Shown here: one piece after another, positions 46,080 to 57,806 of the stretch | How positions within the stretch are numbered: position 1 is the first letter of the stretch | Layout of the letters: each line of letters begins with the position of its first letter | Source of the DNA: Hymenopus coronatus | Lineage: Eukaryota; Arthropoda; Insecta; Mantodea; Hymenopodidae | DNA: 64,000 nt | NCBI GenBank assembly: GCA_030762935.1 | Contig: CM060900.1 | Coordinates: 367,613,132-367,677,131, forward strand | Reading direction: 5' to 3' | Notes under the pieces: model-generated | What the model was told of the DNA's origin: nothing | Database searches by the model: none | What the model saw: only the letters and a program-made list of their open reading frames with translations | Translations under genes and position numbers: made by a program

Positions 46080-46452
46080 GAGTATGCAATGTACGCATTT
46101 TTTCTCTCTTTATAATGAAGCACGTGCTTATTTCTTAAATTGATTATTCTGCACAAACCTTAACGCAAGAAGACTACGGGTTTATAGAAGATTGTAGGCT
46201 ATAAAACAAACACCATTTTAAATTTAAACTTCAATATTTATTTGCGGAATTATCTCACCTAACATCTCACACTTGGAAAAACATCAGATTACTAAAGAGC
46301 ACAAACTAATATATGAAATCCATTTTAGGAATTACTCAATCCTATCCTAATCTAACTTAACCTGAATTATTACAGACTGTATTGACACTGGCACAAGACT
46401 AGTCCTCTAGCCTCTACAGTTAGTGTGTACCTAGCACTTAATAAATTACGAG
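46080..46452 (+). repeat. 1-kb tandem unit, copy 3, left part only
   Basis: Matches 38080-38447 and the first part of 43834 onward, ending at CACTTAATAAATTACGAGAT (46435-46454). The right block is absent. The sequence continues into a short LINE-like frame. Confidence 0.75.
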
Positions 46453-46466
46453 ATGAGTTCTTATTC

Positions 46467-46559
46467 TTAGCAGGCACCACAACTCCATTGACTAAATGTG
46501 TTGACCTTCTCTACAATTTTCTTCCATTCAATACGATCACTAATCAGGTCTGAGGCCAT
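46467..46559 (-). pseudogene. short frame resembling a LINE C-terminus
   Basis: The minus-strand frame MASDLISDRIEWKKIVEKVN plus TFSQWSCGAC-stop resembles the end of some LINE ORF2 proteins (..DR..WK..V). It is only 30 codons, so this is a weak call. Confidence 0.3.
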
Positions 46560-47540
46560 AATTCTCGATAACTATAAAGGATTACTTAAGTACTAATTTC
46601 AGAGTAATTAGGGATAAATTAGATTCAAAATTGAAAAAAAAAATCCAACATTTTCGAATAATCGAAAATGTGGTTATATGAATTATAGTCCATAAAGAAC
46701 TCTACAAACGCTATTAATTTGACTGAACTTTCTCACTAAATAGCGCCGCGAATGAGGTCTGTTGCGCAACAAGTATTGCTCAGATTTAACTTTCTGCCCG
46801 CTGGGCCCAGGATATAGGAAGCTGGCAATACTGATGGTGTCAAAGTCGCCCCCCCCCGAACACCCTAAGAATGCCAGCAAAGATGCACTATGCTAAAATA
46901 GGATCAATGAGTGTAAGATAACAGGAATTCCGCCAGTATTTAGGTCGATGGGGAAAACCTACGACTACACCGACCGATGGAATGGCGTCAGACAACGACA
47001 ATAATACGACAACCAGAAGAAAGGCGTTCTGCTCAACCCTTAGCTCATCTGCTCTGCCAACCTTTTAATCTGCTCATCTGAAGAACCAGTCGCCGAAGAA
47101 CTTGCTGCTAGGAGACGTAACACAACAGCTTTTATTTGTCAAATGTGCGCAACAAGTCAAGAGTGCGAACGTAATAATTCAGTTCCAACGAGTTCCGCGA
47201 GACAAGACATAAGACTAAGCAGTGCAGTATTTGAAGTAACTAAGGTAGCAGCGAATGACAATCAAAACGAATGGCTAACTGTTCATTGGAGGAACATATA
47301 TATATTTTTAATAGCAGCAGCAGAAGTGATTACTGAATAAAAAGTATATTTATTCATTTATTTATTTCATGTTTTATTCCCGCGAGAAACAGACCGTTTT
47401 CGCACAGGCCTTGAAACTACTACCCATTAATTTCGTTATTGAAAGCCGCACTGACTTAAATGACCCCATGCATTTCTTCCCTTCTCGATCTCGTTTCCTA
47501 CTCCAACTTCATTTTGGACTTCATGTGATACACAGACGAC
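46560..47540. other. no supportable gene
   Basis: Mixed-composition DNA with a C9 run near 46849-46857. A 65-codon frame at 47143-47340 shows no family motif. Confidence 0.35.
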
Positions 47541-47645
47541 AAGATCCTGCCCTGTGTTCGCCTAGCCTAGGATTGAACCCAGGAACTTCCATAACGTCAA
47601 GACACCCGATGTCAGTATACGACTCACAAGCCATCAATTCTTGAG
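47541..47645 (-). repeat. possible tRNA-derived SINE head
   Basis: On the minus strand CCTGGGTTCAATCC (B-box) is at 47569-47582, with a loose A-box (GGCTTGTGAGTCG) about 45 bp upstream. No body match to the other SINEs. Confidence 0.35.
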
Positions 47646-48059
47646 GGACAATAAAGCGCCTCATATTTGGCACCAACTCGCGGGGTATCACCAAAAATAT
47701 CCTCATACTTGGTACGGCCATTCGTGTGGTTTGAAATCTCGTCGTCCAACGTTGAGAAGGTCGCCATAGACGTTCGACGACCGACATTTAGACGCTCACC
47801 ACCAGGGAACGCGACGCCCGGGCAGCTACGAACTCACAGGAAGCAGGGAATACCGAGAGTAAAATCAACGTATCCCAATTACAAGTAAGACATTTCCAAC
47901 TATTTAGTGTGCATAAAGTCAATGTATTTGAGAAGGGGACGTACAACTCCGAGAGTAAAATCAGAACAGCAAACTGACCCAGCTGATAGCAGCTGTGAAG
48001 AAAAGGGTGACCCCCACAGGCAAACACTTTCGCTTAAGAGGGAGTAGCCATATCAGGCA

Positions 48060-49310
48060 CAATTCTGTCCACACAAGGGGAAGGGGGACTTAACAGCCAG
48101 GTGAGGGCAGAGTGGTCGTTCCTCAAATGGAATAGCTGACTTTAGAAGTAATTGTGGAAGTGCTATAACGTCTTTACTACTACCAGGATCAATATCGGTG
48201 TCATTGGCTTCGGTGTCCACAATAGAGTCGCCACCAAGTTGTGGAAATCCTAAAATAGGAGCAGCGCCAAGCGCTGACTTTAGCGCCTACAAGGGCTCTC
48301 TAGCTCTTCTGACCAGGAGTAAGGCCGGTCCTCTTCCGTCGGATGAGTGAGAGATTATGTAACGAACCGCCGGTAGTAGCTGCATCGGCCCAGGAAACTT
48401 CGCAGCTCTCGTTTGTCTTTAGGGCGAGGCCAATGTCTCACTGTCCCAGACTTTTCCGGGTCCGTGGCCAACACAGATAATGAGACTGCGTGGTCCAAGT
48501 ACTTCACTTCCTTGCAAAAGCGTTGACACTTCTTCGCGTTCAATTTCAAGTTAGCTGCATGCAGCCTTTGCAGTGTATTGGTGAGATTCTCGAGATGTTC
48601 TTAAGTTACTGCCCACGGCAATGTCATGCAATTAGAGCAGACAGGTATTATATGTCAACCTTCTCATCACAGATTCCATGTGGCACTGCAAGGTGCCTGG
48701 CGCATTCTAGAGACCAGAGGGGATAACCGTAAATTGCCACCTCGCTTGGCCAGTCGAGAATGTGGTCTTCTCCTTGCCTCTGGTATCTAGGACCACTTGT
48801 CAGTATCCTGATTACAAGTTCGAGTCGAGAACCGCTGAACACCAGAAAGTGCGTTCAGGGTGTCGTCAATCCGGGGTAAGGGGAACAGACCATGTGATAG
48901 CATACAACTTCCTGTTATTCAAGTAGAAGCGTAGCTCACCGTTTTTCTTAATCTTCAACAAGACTACAGGGAAGAACCAACGGCTGTCGGACTCAATTCA
49001 ATGACTCCTCTAGATTTCATGTCCTCCAGCACGTCCTGTAACACTGCTTGCTTCGCTAGGGGGACACGTATTGGTGGTTGCCGGAAGGTCGGGCGTCTCC
49101 GGTGTCGTAGAGTACTCGGTCATTGCGACCGTAATCGCCGTTCCCGTCTTTGAAGACAGGCTTTTATCGGCTAAATAGACACAACCCTCTCCAGTTGTGA
49201 AGCGGTTAAATGGCGGCCACCTTCGGCAATATTTCAGCTTGGACCCCAGGTCCTGCGACGGTGCTGGCTGGTCACATCCGTCGGATAGCGAGACACTCAT
49301 AGCTGGCACG
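48060..49310 (-). pseudogene. pol: gypsy RT and partial RNase H
   Basis: Minus-strand fragments: KTGTAITVAMTEYSTTPETP (pre-RT, matching KGTAITVALTEYS at 62.66 kb), VLEDMKSRGVIE, PFGLWNAPGTLQCHMES, then LKLNAKKCQRFCKEVKYLDH with VSLSVLATDPEKSGTVRHWP and RELRSFLGRCSYYRRFV (48549-48355). RNase H has LGFPQLGGDSIVDTEANDTD and then jumps to FHLRNDHSALTWLLS, so a segment between them is deleted. Integrase is absent. The YxDD box region is eroded. Confidence 0.82.
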
Positions 49311-49369
49311 CATTTTCCTAACTACGTCCCAGCCTGGGTGTCCTGATCGGAGTCCATCAATTTAGAAGC

Positions 49370-49800
49370 CTCACGGGTATTTCCTTCCCGCAAGGCAACA
49401 ATGCTCCGTGTAGAGATTCTTCCGGTCCAATACCAATACCACCTCGCCTCGTGCGGGCACAACTACACCAAAATCCTGCAGAACCTCGGATGTCCGGAGC
49501 AGCACCTCATCTAGGCCGAGTCGCCCGTCGCCTCGTGGTTCCTGGGGTATCCAAGTATCAGTTGCGCAGTCACTCTCGCGACGAACACCCACAGGCTCAC
49601 AATTTTCGTCCCCGTGTTAGCTCCAGCAGGGCCCTCCTCCCCGCAGGAAAGATATCGCCCAACGCCGTTACTAGTTGGTAGAACCGATTGTCGGCAAGCC
49701 CTTCACCACGTCAGACCGCACCTTTGTCTACGAGTATCCGGCACAGCTTCCCTTGTATCCAGCCGTCTGACAGAGCTATCGTCCACTCTTCTGTTCAGGG
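49370..49800 (-). pseudogene. gypsy protease relic, active site D-K-G
   Basis: At 49714-49734 the frame reads LVDKGAV then a stop, in the place of LVDTGAALT of the copy at 58.8 kb. The catalytic aspartate stays but the threonine is lysine. Downstream (49592-49371) LGLDEVLLRTSE and related text match the protease-RT linker of the other copies. Confidence 0.7.
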
Positions 49801-49884
49801 GATGTAGCGTCAATCGAGGGAGTGGTGAAGACGGGCCTGAATTGCCCATCGCTACGCCGGTCCTTACTGCTTTTCCGCTTGGTT

Positions 49885-50845
49885 GTCGTCTTGGTGTGGA
49901 CAGTCTTTCACTAGGTGACCTGGCTCGCCACACCCCCGGCATACAGCACTTAAAGGTCGTCGTTTTCGATGGCTAGGGTGAACTCCTGCATCGTCTCTCC
50001 TGATTGTGGCAGCCTCGCTTTAAGCTGACAGCGGTAGGCTGCAGCCAAGTGGTGGTTCCCAAATCGGTTCTCGAGGGCCTTGCAGATCTCCCTGGAGGTT
50101 ATAGATGTCAGGATTGTATGCAGTACTTCTGCCTTCCGTCCCTGGAGACTTGCTATCAGCAGTGTGGTTTGCTCTTCTGCTGACCATCGGTTATTTGTGG
50201 CAACGACGGTTAACTGTCGGCAGAGGCTGACGTTCCTGTCATACTTGGGTTACTTGATGCGTGCAGATGCTTTTCGCATCCTGGTGTCTTGACCTTCAAG
50301 TCTCTCAACCTTCCTTTCAGCATCTCTTCCACCAAAGTGTGCAGTTCATAGATGCCACTGTCGCCTTTTACCTCCAGGTCATTAAAGTGTTCCTAACAAG
50401 GTCTTCCAGGGTGTCAACACATTCGCCAAGTTCCTTCATCCTTCCACTGAGCTTTAACATGTGCTGGCCAATCCTTCCACTGAGCTGGCCAGTCGTTGGT
50501 CGATTATGGCCAACAACTCTGGTTTCATTTTCTCTAATTGTGCAATTCACAGTTTATATTTCATTTCTATTTTCTCTGTGCCAGACACATCTTTTTCTCC
50601 ATCATCTTGTCCATTCTGAATTTCATTTTTCCATTTCAGATTTCATTTGTTCATCCATCTCCTCTAAGCCAAATTTCATTTATACCATTCCACATTTCAT
50701 TTCTTCATCCATCTTCTCCATACCCAATTTCATTTCTTACATTTTCTCCATTCCTTATTTCATTTGTCTACATTTCCTTAATTTTGGCCAACAAAATCTT
50801 CATCCTCTCCTCAATGTTGGCTTAAAAATCCCACTTCTGGCACTA
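49885..50845 (-). pseudogene. gag: gypsy gag with intact CCHC knuckle
   Basis: The start region (50830-50550) encodes charged, methionine-rich repeats such as MKFRMDKMMEKKMCLAQRK, a likely coiled coil. The middle has ENETRVVGHNRPTTGQLSGR and LVRNTLMTW. The capsid part includes RQLTVVATNNRWSAEEQTTL, LIASLQGRKAEVLHTIL and RFGNHHLAAAYRCQLKARLP with GETMQEFTLAIEN. The zinc knuckle CRGCGEPGHLVKDC is intact at 49900-49941, followed by PHQDDNQAEKQ and a stop. Frameshifts separate these parts. Confidence 0.82.
50828..50845 (-). promoter_or_regulatory. primer binding site, leucine-tRNA-like
   Basis: On the minus strand, one base past the LTR end, TAGTGCCAGAAGTGGGATT can pair with a tRNA 3' end of the type ...AATCCCACTTCTGGCACCA. 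A leucine tRNA is my guess. The second base is A instead of G. Confidence 0.5.
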
Positions 50846-50846
50846 G

Positions 50847-51230
50847 TGTAACAAATGTCTTTATTGACTTGAAAATTGGTTACAAATAGTCTTTTATTTA
50901 CTGCTGCAAACAATTCAGCTGACACTTCAACACAAAGACAGTTGATGGCTTTATCCTCACACCACTGCTGGTAGGTCACTGCATGCTTAACTCCAGTTGA
51001 AGTTTGACTCATGACACATTACACACTCAATTGGCTTGCATTTCTTCTTTCTTTTTATAGCTAAAATGATTTCACAGAGCTTTCTGGAAGCTTATGGAAG
51101 CCAAAGCTTGAGGAGGATTCTGGTGTTGCAATCCAAGGCTTCCAGTTATCAGCAATCACTTCCATATTTATCAAGTCCTCCAGTCTCACCAACTCACATA
51201 CCAAGATGAACGTGAAAAATAACCGCAGAT
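50847..51230 (-). repeat. 5' LTR of gypsy copy 3
   Basis: On the minus strand the LTR ends ...AAAGACATTTGTTACA at 50847. It holds a TATA-like CTATAAAAAGAAAG (51048-51061) and AATAAA motifs near 50890 and 50862. The outer end is not resolved because no partner LTR exists in the window. Confidence 0.6.
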
Positions 51231-52549
51231 GGCACTGTTAAAATATGTTGATGATATGATGGCAATAGTAGACAACAAATACAATGATAACACTTTAACG
51301 TTATTCAATATACAGGAAAATCAATCAACTTCTCAACGAAAAAATAAATAAATGGAATACTCCCCTTCCTGTATGTAAAGCTTATTAGAAATTAACAGAC
51401 ACTAGAATTTGATATTTACAGAAAAGATACTCACTTAGATAACTATATTAAAGTAGTTGGCTGCTATCCAAAGTAACATAAACAGGTAATATTTAATAGT
51501 TTAACATATAGGTTGGTTAACACATCCCTAATCATAGCTGAGCACAGAAAGGAATAGGGACAGATTTTGTAAACAGTAGAGCACCATGGTTTGGGAAGAA
51601 TTTGGCGGATAAAAATTTTAAAAATGTTCAGGATCAAGAAATTCAGCAGCAAATCACCACACTTTTACCAATAGACAAAAAACTAATTTTTAAGAAGTTT
51701 ACTTATCACTCCATTGCCACACGGAAATTTCAGTAAGTTTTTAGGTATCACAATATTAGTTTATCTGCACTAAACAATTTTAGCCTAATAGGCCCATTTG
51801 CTCAATTTTAATAAAACAGAAAAAAAAAAAAAAAATAAACAAAAAAAAAAGGCCAAAAAAAATCAGCTGTCTACTGCATTAACTGTAAACAATGAAGCAA
51901 GATTTAAGGCACCAGGTTAAAGATGCAATTCAGAAATTTGCATAGTGAGAAAAAAGACAAGTCCCGTTGTTGCCTATCATTTCCGGAAAACTATCACAAT
52001 AGTGAAGAAGAAGTACATCTATTAAAAAGTGTATGTCACCACACTCAGTTGTAAACCAGGGAGAAAATCTACATGAAGACATATGAGAAATGGTTAATGA
52101 ACTTCAAAATAAATATGGAATTAATTTCAAACTATAGGTGCATTACATCACTCCCAGAGGAGTGCATGTCTTCCAATCCCAGTTTCTCACCGGGCTCAGT
52201 CGACTAGCTGAAAATGCGGGAAGCATACTGTGAAACATGTTCTAGATAAGCACCTAAAATAACAAAGCGAAACAAACTTACAGAATGCTTTCTAATCTAA
52301 TCTTAAGTGTGTTAAGTTTAACACATTTTTTACTTTAATAAATATACTATTGATTTTTTAGTTCCTCTAATAGAATTTTTTCACTATTTTGTAACAAAGA
52401 TTCTGTCTGTCACTTGAAGATAATATTGACTATGTCCTGAGTGTTACAAAAATTTAAGTTAGCTTTACATAACTTTTAAAAATTACTAAGCAATTGACGT
52501 TCCATTTCTGTTGTGAATTTTAACTTCATCAAAATTCACAGGTAGTTTT
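51231..52549. other. no recognisable feature
   Basis: AT-rich sequence with an A-rich tract at 51820-51851. Nothing recognised. Confidence 0.4.
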
Positions 52550-53435
52550 AAAAGTCAAGTATAATTGCAGTCACAGTATTAAGGACTGTAATACCTCTAC
52601 AATTATTATAACCATCCTTTCTGCCTTTCTTATGAATAACAGATATAAGCCCTTCTTTCCATGAATTTGGTTTGTCTTCACCATTGATACATCTTTCAAA
52701 AAGAATTCTTAACATCTCAAAAAGTTTGTTTGTGCCCCTTTTAATGAGTTCTGGATATTTCCCATCCATTCCACTTGCTTTTCCACTTTTTAACTGTGCT
52801 TGTCATTTTAACAATTTTTATATCCAATTTAAAATTAGTGGCCTTATGATTTTCCATGGAATAAGTTTCATTTATAAATTCATTTCTATCTTCACCTAAA
52901 AGTTTCTCAAAATGTTCCTTCCATGTCTTTATTGGAATAAATGCTAATTGGTTCCCATTTTTTGTATTTTTCCTTAAGTTCTTCAAAATATTCCCTGATT
53001 TCATTACCCTTTAACCTCCAACATAACTCTGAATTCTGTAACCTGTTTGTTGCCAAAATGTATTTTTTTCTTCTGATAACTGTTTTCTAATTTTGGCTTG
53101 TGCTTTTTTAAATTCAATTCTATCTTCCCTACTCTTAGTATTCATCTATTTGATATATTTTAAATTCTTTATCTCTATTCCTTCTTTAATCCTATTACTT
53201 CAAAAATAAATCTGTTTGTTGTTATCCTTAATTTTTTTCCCTAAAGCTTCAGTGGGTGCTTCCTTTATATATGTAATAAGGTATTTATATAATTCTTCAT
53301 TTGTATAAAAATCTTTTTCTATTAATTTTTCATCCAATCTCCTCTGATATAAATATATGGCACCATAATTTTCTAAGGATCTAAAATTATATACAGGTAT
53401 TCTTAGCCCGTTTAATTTCCAATGCCTTCATTATG
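52550..53435 (-). pseudogene. LINE 5' segment, inverted (linker and RT start)
   Basis: The minus strand reads, from 53400 leftward: VYNFRSLENYGAIYLYQRRL, DEKLIEKDFYTNEELYKYLI, EAPTEALGKKIKDNNKQIYF, EDRIEFKKAQAKIRKQLSEE, then KTWKEHFEKLLGEDRNEF, MDGKYPELIKRGTNKLFEML, INGEDKPNSWKEGLISVIHK and NNCRGITVLNTV. This is the endonuclease-RT linker and the first RT motifs. It breaks off exactly where the plus-strand segment at 53440 resumes. Few stops interrupt it. Confidence 0.8.
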
Positions 53436-53935
53436 TAATTGGTTGTAAAAGAAAGGGATACAGTTAGTAAGGTTATATGGAAAAATTTTTAAATATTTTT
53501 TGAAAGATGAATATAAAGGAAAATAGGATGAAGAACAAGCCGACTTCAGAGCAGGACAATCAATAGATCATATTTTTGTGATGAAACAATTAATAGAAAA
53601 TAAACATGCCAAAAATCAGCCATTATACTTTTTGTTTGTAGATTTAGAGAAGACATTTGAGGAAATTATGAGAATTTTTAGAACAAATCATGGAAAATAG
53701 TTGTTTTGCCTGCCATATTTAGACTATATTTAAATGCAGCATCTAGAATTAGGATTGGGATAAATGTATCAGAGAAGTTGTTAGCTACAAAAGGTTTACG
53801 TCAGGGTTGTAGTTTACCATAACACTTTTCAATATATTTATAAAACAAGCTTTACAAAATTGGAAAACAAAATGCAGTTATATGGGAATTCACATTAATA
53901 CCGAAATATACAAGGAATTAGATATTGCTGTCATT
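53436..53935 (+). pseudogene. LINE 3' segment (RT middle), opposite strand
   Basis: The plus strand reads VRLYGKIFKYFLKDEYKGK, EEQADFRAGQSIDHIFVMKQ, LIENKHAKNQPLYFLFVDLE with KTFEE, then SRIRIGINVSEKLLATKGLR-like text and QGCSLP. These are RT motifs 2-4 in order. RT ends near 53935 before the catalytic YADD. Together with the inverted segment on the left it forms one element. Confidence 0.78.
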
Positions 53936-55202
53936 CAAATTTATAAACTATGTTTTGTTAATCTTGAGGCCATAGGACAGAAGCCCGAGACATGGTATTT
54001 TTATTTTCAATCTACTTTCAGTAAAAAAAAAAAAAAACAGCTCAATCTGTAACATCAATGTAATAGTGGCCCTCATCGGCCTTGATAGTTACAATGCTAT
54101 CACCTCTCTGAATTCCCCAAGATAGCATACTGGGTTTAACAGTCAAGTACATCTCTTAAAACCCTTTACTGCCTATTGCTCTAGCATGCATTGCACTGAA
54201 ACCCTTACTCTATTGCCTTTTAATTCGGGTGCAAGAGCAGTACCCACATATATTTCATCCCTTCATCCCATTGCAGAATAACTGCAAAGAGGGCAAGACA
54301 GATGGTTGATTACCACTGGGAAGGAACAAGGTGGGTTCCCTTCCTTCCTTCACTAAGAGGGGGAACAGGATTTTTTTAACCCTGAAGAAGGGCTCAAAGT
54401 ATAGGGGGCTAAAACTGGTACCACACATCACTTGTTTGAAATCCCATGAAGTGATTAAATACTCTGCAGAAATAAGCAGCCCTCAGGATGCAAATTATCT
54501 AGATATTATTCTTTACCCAAGTTCAATCATAGTGGAGTAGAGTAATAAAGTATATCTCATTGAAATTTCAAGTAACTATTAAAGGAGCTTCCAAACAACA
54601 GTCCTTTAATGCATAGTCACCTGTGTTATGGCAAATAATGCAGAACACCCAAACAGCCACCTAATGCACAAAATTTAAAACAAGTCTTATACCAACTTAT
54701 TTAAAGTTAAAACAAAAAAGGATAAATAAATAAAAAAGCATTGTAATTCACAAATGTGAAAATGTGTAGTGGGTTCCAAAGCCAAAACAGTGCAGCACAA
54801 CTTTAAATTATCTTTACAGTGTTTTAGTATAAACTCAAGAGAAAGGGGTGGAAATAGATGAAAGAAAATTAGCAGTAATTGTTAAATTTACAGCTTTGAT
54901 TATTTTCCTTCAGTTATACAGAAGGAATAGTAGGTATGTCATTTTGAAATTTTAACTCTAATCATTAAAAGTACAAATCAATTCTATTACCCCCCTTGTT
55001 GATGTTATTTAATTATATATACAGTGATATCTAACCAAATCAGTAAATGAATAAGCTGGAATCCTGTCTGTTTTGGAAAAAATTTGCTGACAGCAGAAAT
55101 GATACTTTATGTAAAAATGTTTCTCAATAATATTGAAATCGCTCCACATGGAAACAGAAACAGAATGCAAATGCTTAAAACAAAATTATACAGCATTAAA
55201 AT
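53936..55202. other. no supportable gene
   Basis: Includes an A15 run near 54020-54034 and a 69-codon frame at 54331-54540 without family motifs. Otherwise AT-rich spacer. Confidence 0.35.
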
Positions 55203-56699
55203 AAAATGATGGAAGGAAGAAGGAGCAAGGACAAGGTAATGAACTGTGAAGGAAAGAAGTTGTTAGAATTCTGTGAGGAGCTCAATATGGTGATGTGTAA
55301 TGGGGTGAAGGGGAAAGACAATATGGACGAATTTACCTTTGTAAACAAAAATGGTCAGAGTGTGTTAGTTTGTATGTTATATTCAGTAGATTTGGACCAA
55401 CACCTCATGGATTTTGAAGTCTTGGATATAGTCTGTTCTATAATCATTTCCCATTAAGGGTTTGCTTTCTGAGCAGGAATAAAGGAGAATCAAAAAGAGA
55501 ATATGTAACAGGAGTTAAAATCGAAAAATATAAATGGAGGGAAGAGGAGACAGCCTTTCTAAAAGAACTAGAGTCAGATATAGGAGTAATAATAGAGGAT
55601 GGGTTAGAGGAGGTGCAAGAAGAAAATAGAATGGAGATAGCAGCTTTAAAGCTAAAATGTTAGTGAGGTGCAAGGATGAAAGTGAAAGATAATAAAACTG
55701 GTAAGCAGAAGGGATGGTATGATGAGGAATGTAGGATGGCCAAACAGAGTTTTAAAGGAGCTAAGAAAATGAAGGCAAACAGAGGCCAAAAGGAAAGAGA
55801 AGAGTTTATGACCAAAAGGTAGAGGTAAAAAAGTGTGCTGGAAATAAAGAGGAAAGAACAGGGGGGAATTGTATGAGGCAGCAGCAATTACTGATAGTAA
55901 AACAGTATGGGTTCTAGTTAAGAGGCTAGAGAAAGAGAAAATAATGTAAATGCAGACGAGTGGCTTAATTATTTCAAAAGTCTTTTAGGAGGGGATCAAC
56001 AGAAGAAGCAAGGTATTTGGGTGATGGAAAATAACAACTATATTGAGCAGTTAGATATGCAGATTGATATAGGGGAAGTAAGGGAGCAAATTAAAATATT
56101 AAAAAGGAACAAAGCATGCAGTATTGATGGCATACCAGGAGAGTTCTGGAAAGCATGTAGTCTAAATGAGAACAGATTAAGATTGTTAGGATACTAAATT
56201 CAATTTTTGAAGGGGGTAATATACCTTGGAGTTGGAAAACAGCAATACTGGTACCGATAGTTAAGAACAAAGGAGATGTGAATAACCCAGTAAATTACGG
56301 ACCTGTTATCAGTATTAAGTAAAGTTTCTACTGGGATATTTGCTGAAAGAGTTCAAAATTGAGTGGAGGAGGAGGGTAAGACATCTGATTTCCAAGCAAG
56401 TTTTAGGAAGAATAAGAGAGAAATATGTAGATATTATTTTTGTAATGACTACAATGGCTAATAAATATCTTGCAAACAAAACGGGAAGACTATACGTGGT
56501 ATTTGTGGATCTCAAAAAAGCTTTTGATACAATCAATAAGGAAGCCTTATGGATCAAACTGAGTAGGAACAGAATGAGTAACAGGTCTATAGGAACATTA
56601 CAAAAGTAATCTGAAAATATGTCTTTTGTACAAGGTATGTAAATAATGTAATGATGAATGCCATTGCAAATTGTATAGGGTTAAGGCAAGGGTAACTTT

Positions 56700-57095
56700 T
56701 TTATTTTACATAGCTTACCCTCCCCATATGTAGGACTGACACCCCCCCCCCTCCTAGGACTTACAAGTGAGGGCTAGGGGTCAGAAGCCTGTCAGGGAGC
56801 TAATGGCACATAACCACAGAATGAAGAGCCTGGAATGAGTGGTTGACCTGTAGACAGGCATGAGAATGGGGAAGTGGATGATATGAAATGAAGGCAAAAT
56901 GGATGATAGGAAAAGTGATGATGGAGGAATCGGTGGAATGAGTGGCAGGGGAAACTGGAGGTCTCAGAGAAAACTGGCCCAGACACTATTTTAATCCACC
57001 ATAAATCCCATAGATGGGCACTTGGGATTGAACCTGGGCTGCCTAGTTGTGAGGCAAGCAGTCTACCCACTTTGCCACAGCTCTACTGGATGTCA
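56700..57095 (-). repeat. tRNA-derived SINE inside LINE RT
   Basis: On the minus strand: A-box TGGCAAAGTGGGTAGA (57062-57077), B-box CCCAGGTTCAATCCC (57024-57038), then a pyrimidine-rich body ending in a G/T-rich and A-rich tail near 56700. It interrupts the LINE between GLRQG and CHLGPML, so it is younger than the LINE. Confidence 0.8.
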
Positions 57096-57783
57096 CTTGG
57101 GTCCTATGTTATTTAACTCATTTACTGATGACATTTTAGAGCCAACTAAGTTGCAAAACGGTCATCCTCCAATAATTTGTAATAAGGAAATACCTGGTTT
57201 ATTATTTGCTGGTGATGTGGTTGCAGGATCAATAACCAATGTAGGATTAAAGAAAGTAATTGGAGCAATAGAGAAGTTTTGTAATAAGCAGAGCCTTAGA
57301 ATAAATACAAATAAAATGACAATAATAGAATTTAAAAAGGGCAACAAATTAAGAAAGGATGAAAAATGGAGCTGGCAAGGAAAAGAAATTGAGGCCATTT
57401 GGAAATCTGATTATCTAGGATGAGATTAAATAGTAATGCTAGAAGGGGCGAGCAAAAGAAAATGGTTTTAGCCAAGGGAAAACTGGAAATTAAAGCTATT
57501 AGAGTGTGTCTGCATAAAGTACCAGAGATGCAAATAAAATGGTTGGAAATGTTATATGGAGTAGTAGTTGAGGTGAAAATGCTCTATGGAGCAGAGATTT
57601 GGGGTCACGAGGGAGGGTAGGAAAATGTAAATAAGGTACACAAGAGCTTTTGTAAATTAATTTTGGGTTTACCAAGAGCTTCACCCAATGGTGTTGCACT
57701 AATGGTGTTAGGGAGAGTTGGTAATGAAGCTAAAATTGTGGAAAGGTATTGAAGTAATGGTTTAGAATTAAGGAATTGGAAAA

Positions 57784-57806
57784 TGATGATGATGATGATG
57801 ATGATA
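57784..57806. repeat. (GAT)n microsatellite
   Basis: Seven to eight GAT triplets within the LINE relic. Confidence 0.9.

Larger units (their letters stand above)
48060..51230 (-). mobile_element. Ty3/gypsy retrotransposon, copy 3, 3'-truncated
   Basis: Same family as the copies at 0.9 and 58.4 kb, here on the minus strand. The 5' LTR (right end, 50847 to about 51230), primer site, gag, protease, RT and a shortened RNase H are visible. Integrase and the 3' LTR are missing. GC content is higher than the flanks. Confidence 0.85.

Noticed and set aside
47143..47340. 65-codon open frame as a small gene
   Set aside because: There is no recognisable motif, start context or neighbour, and frames of this length occur by chance throughout the window.
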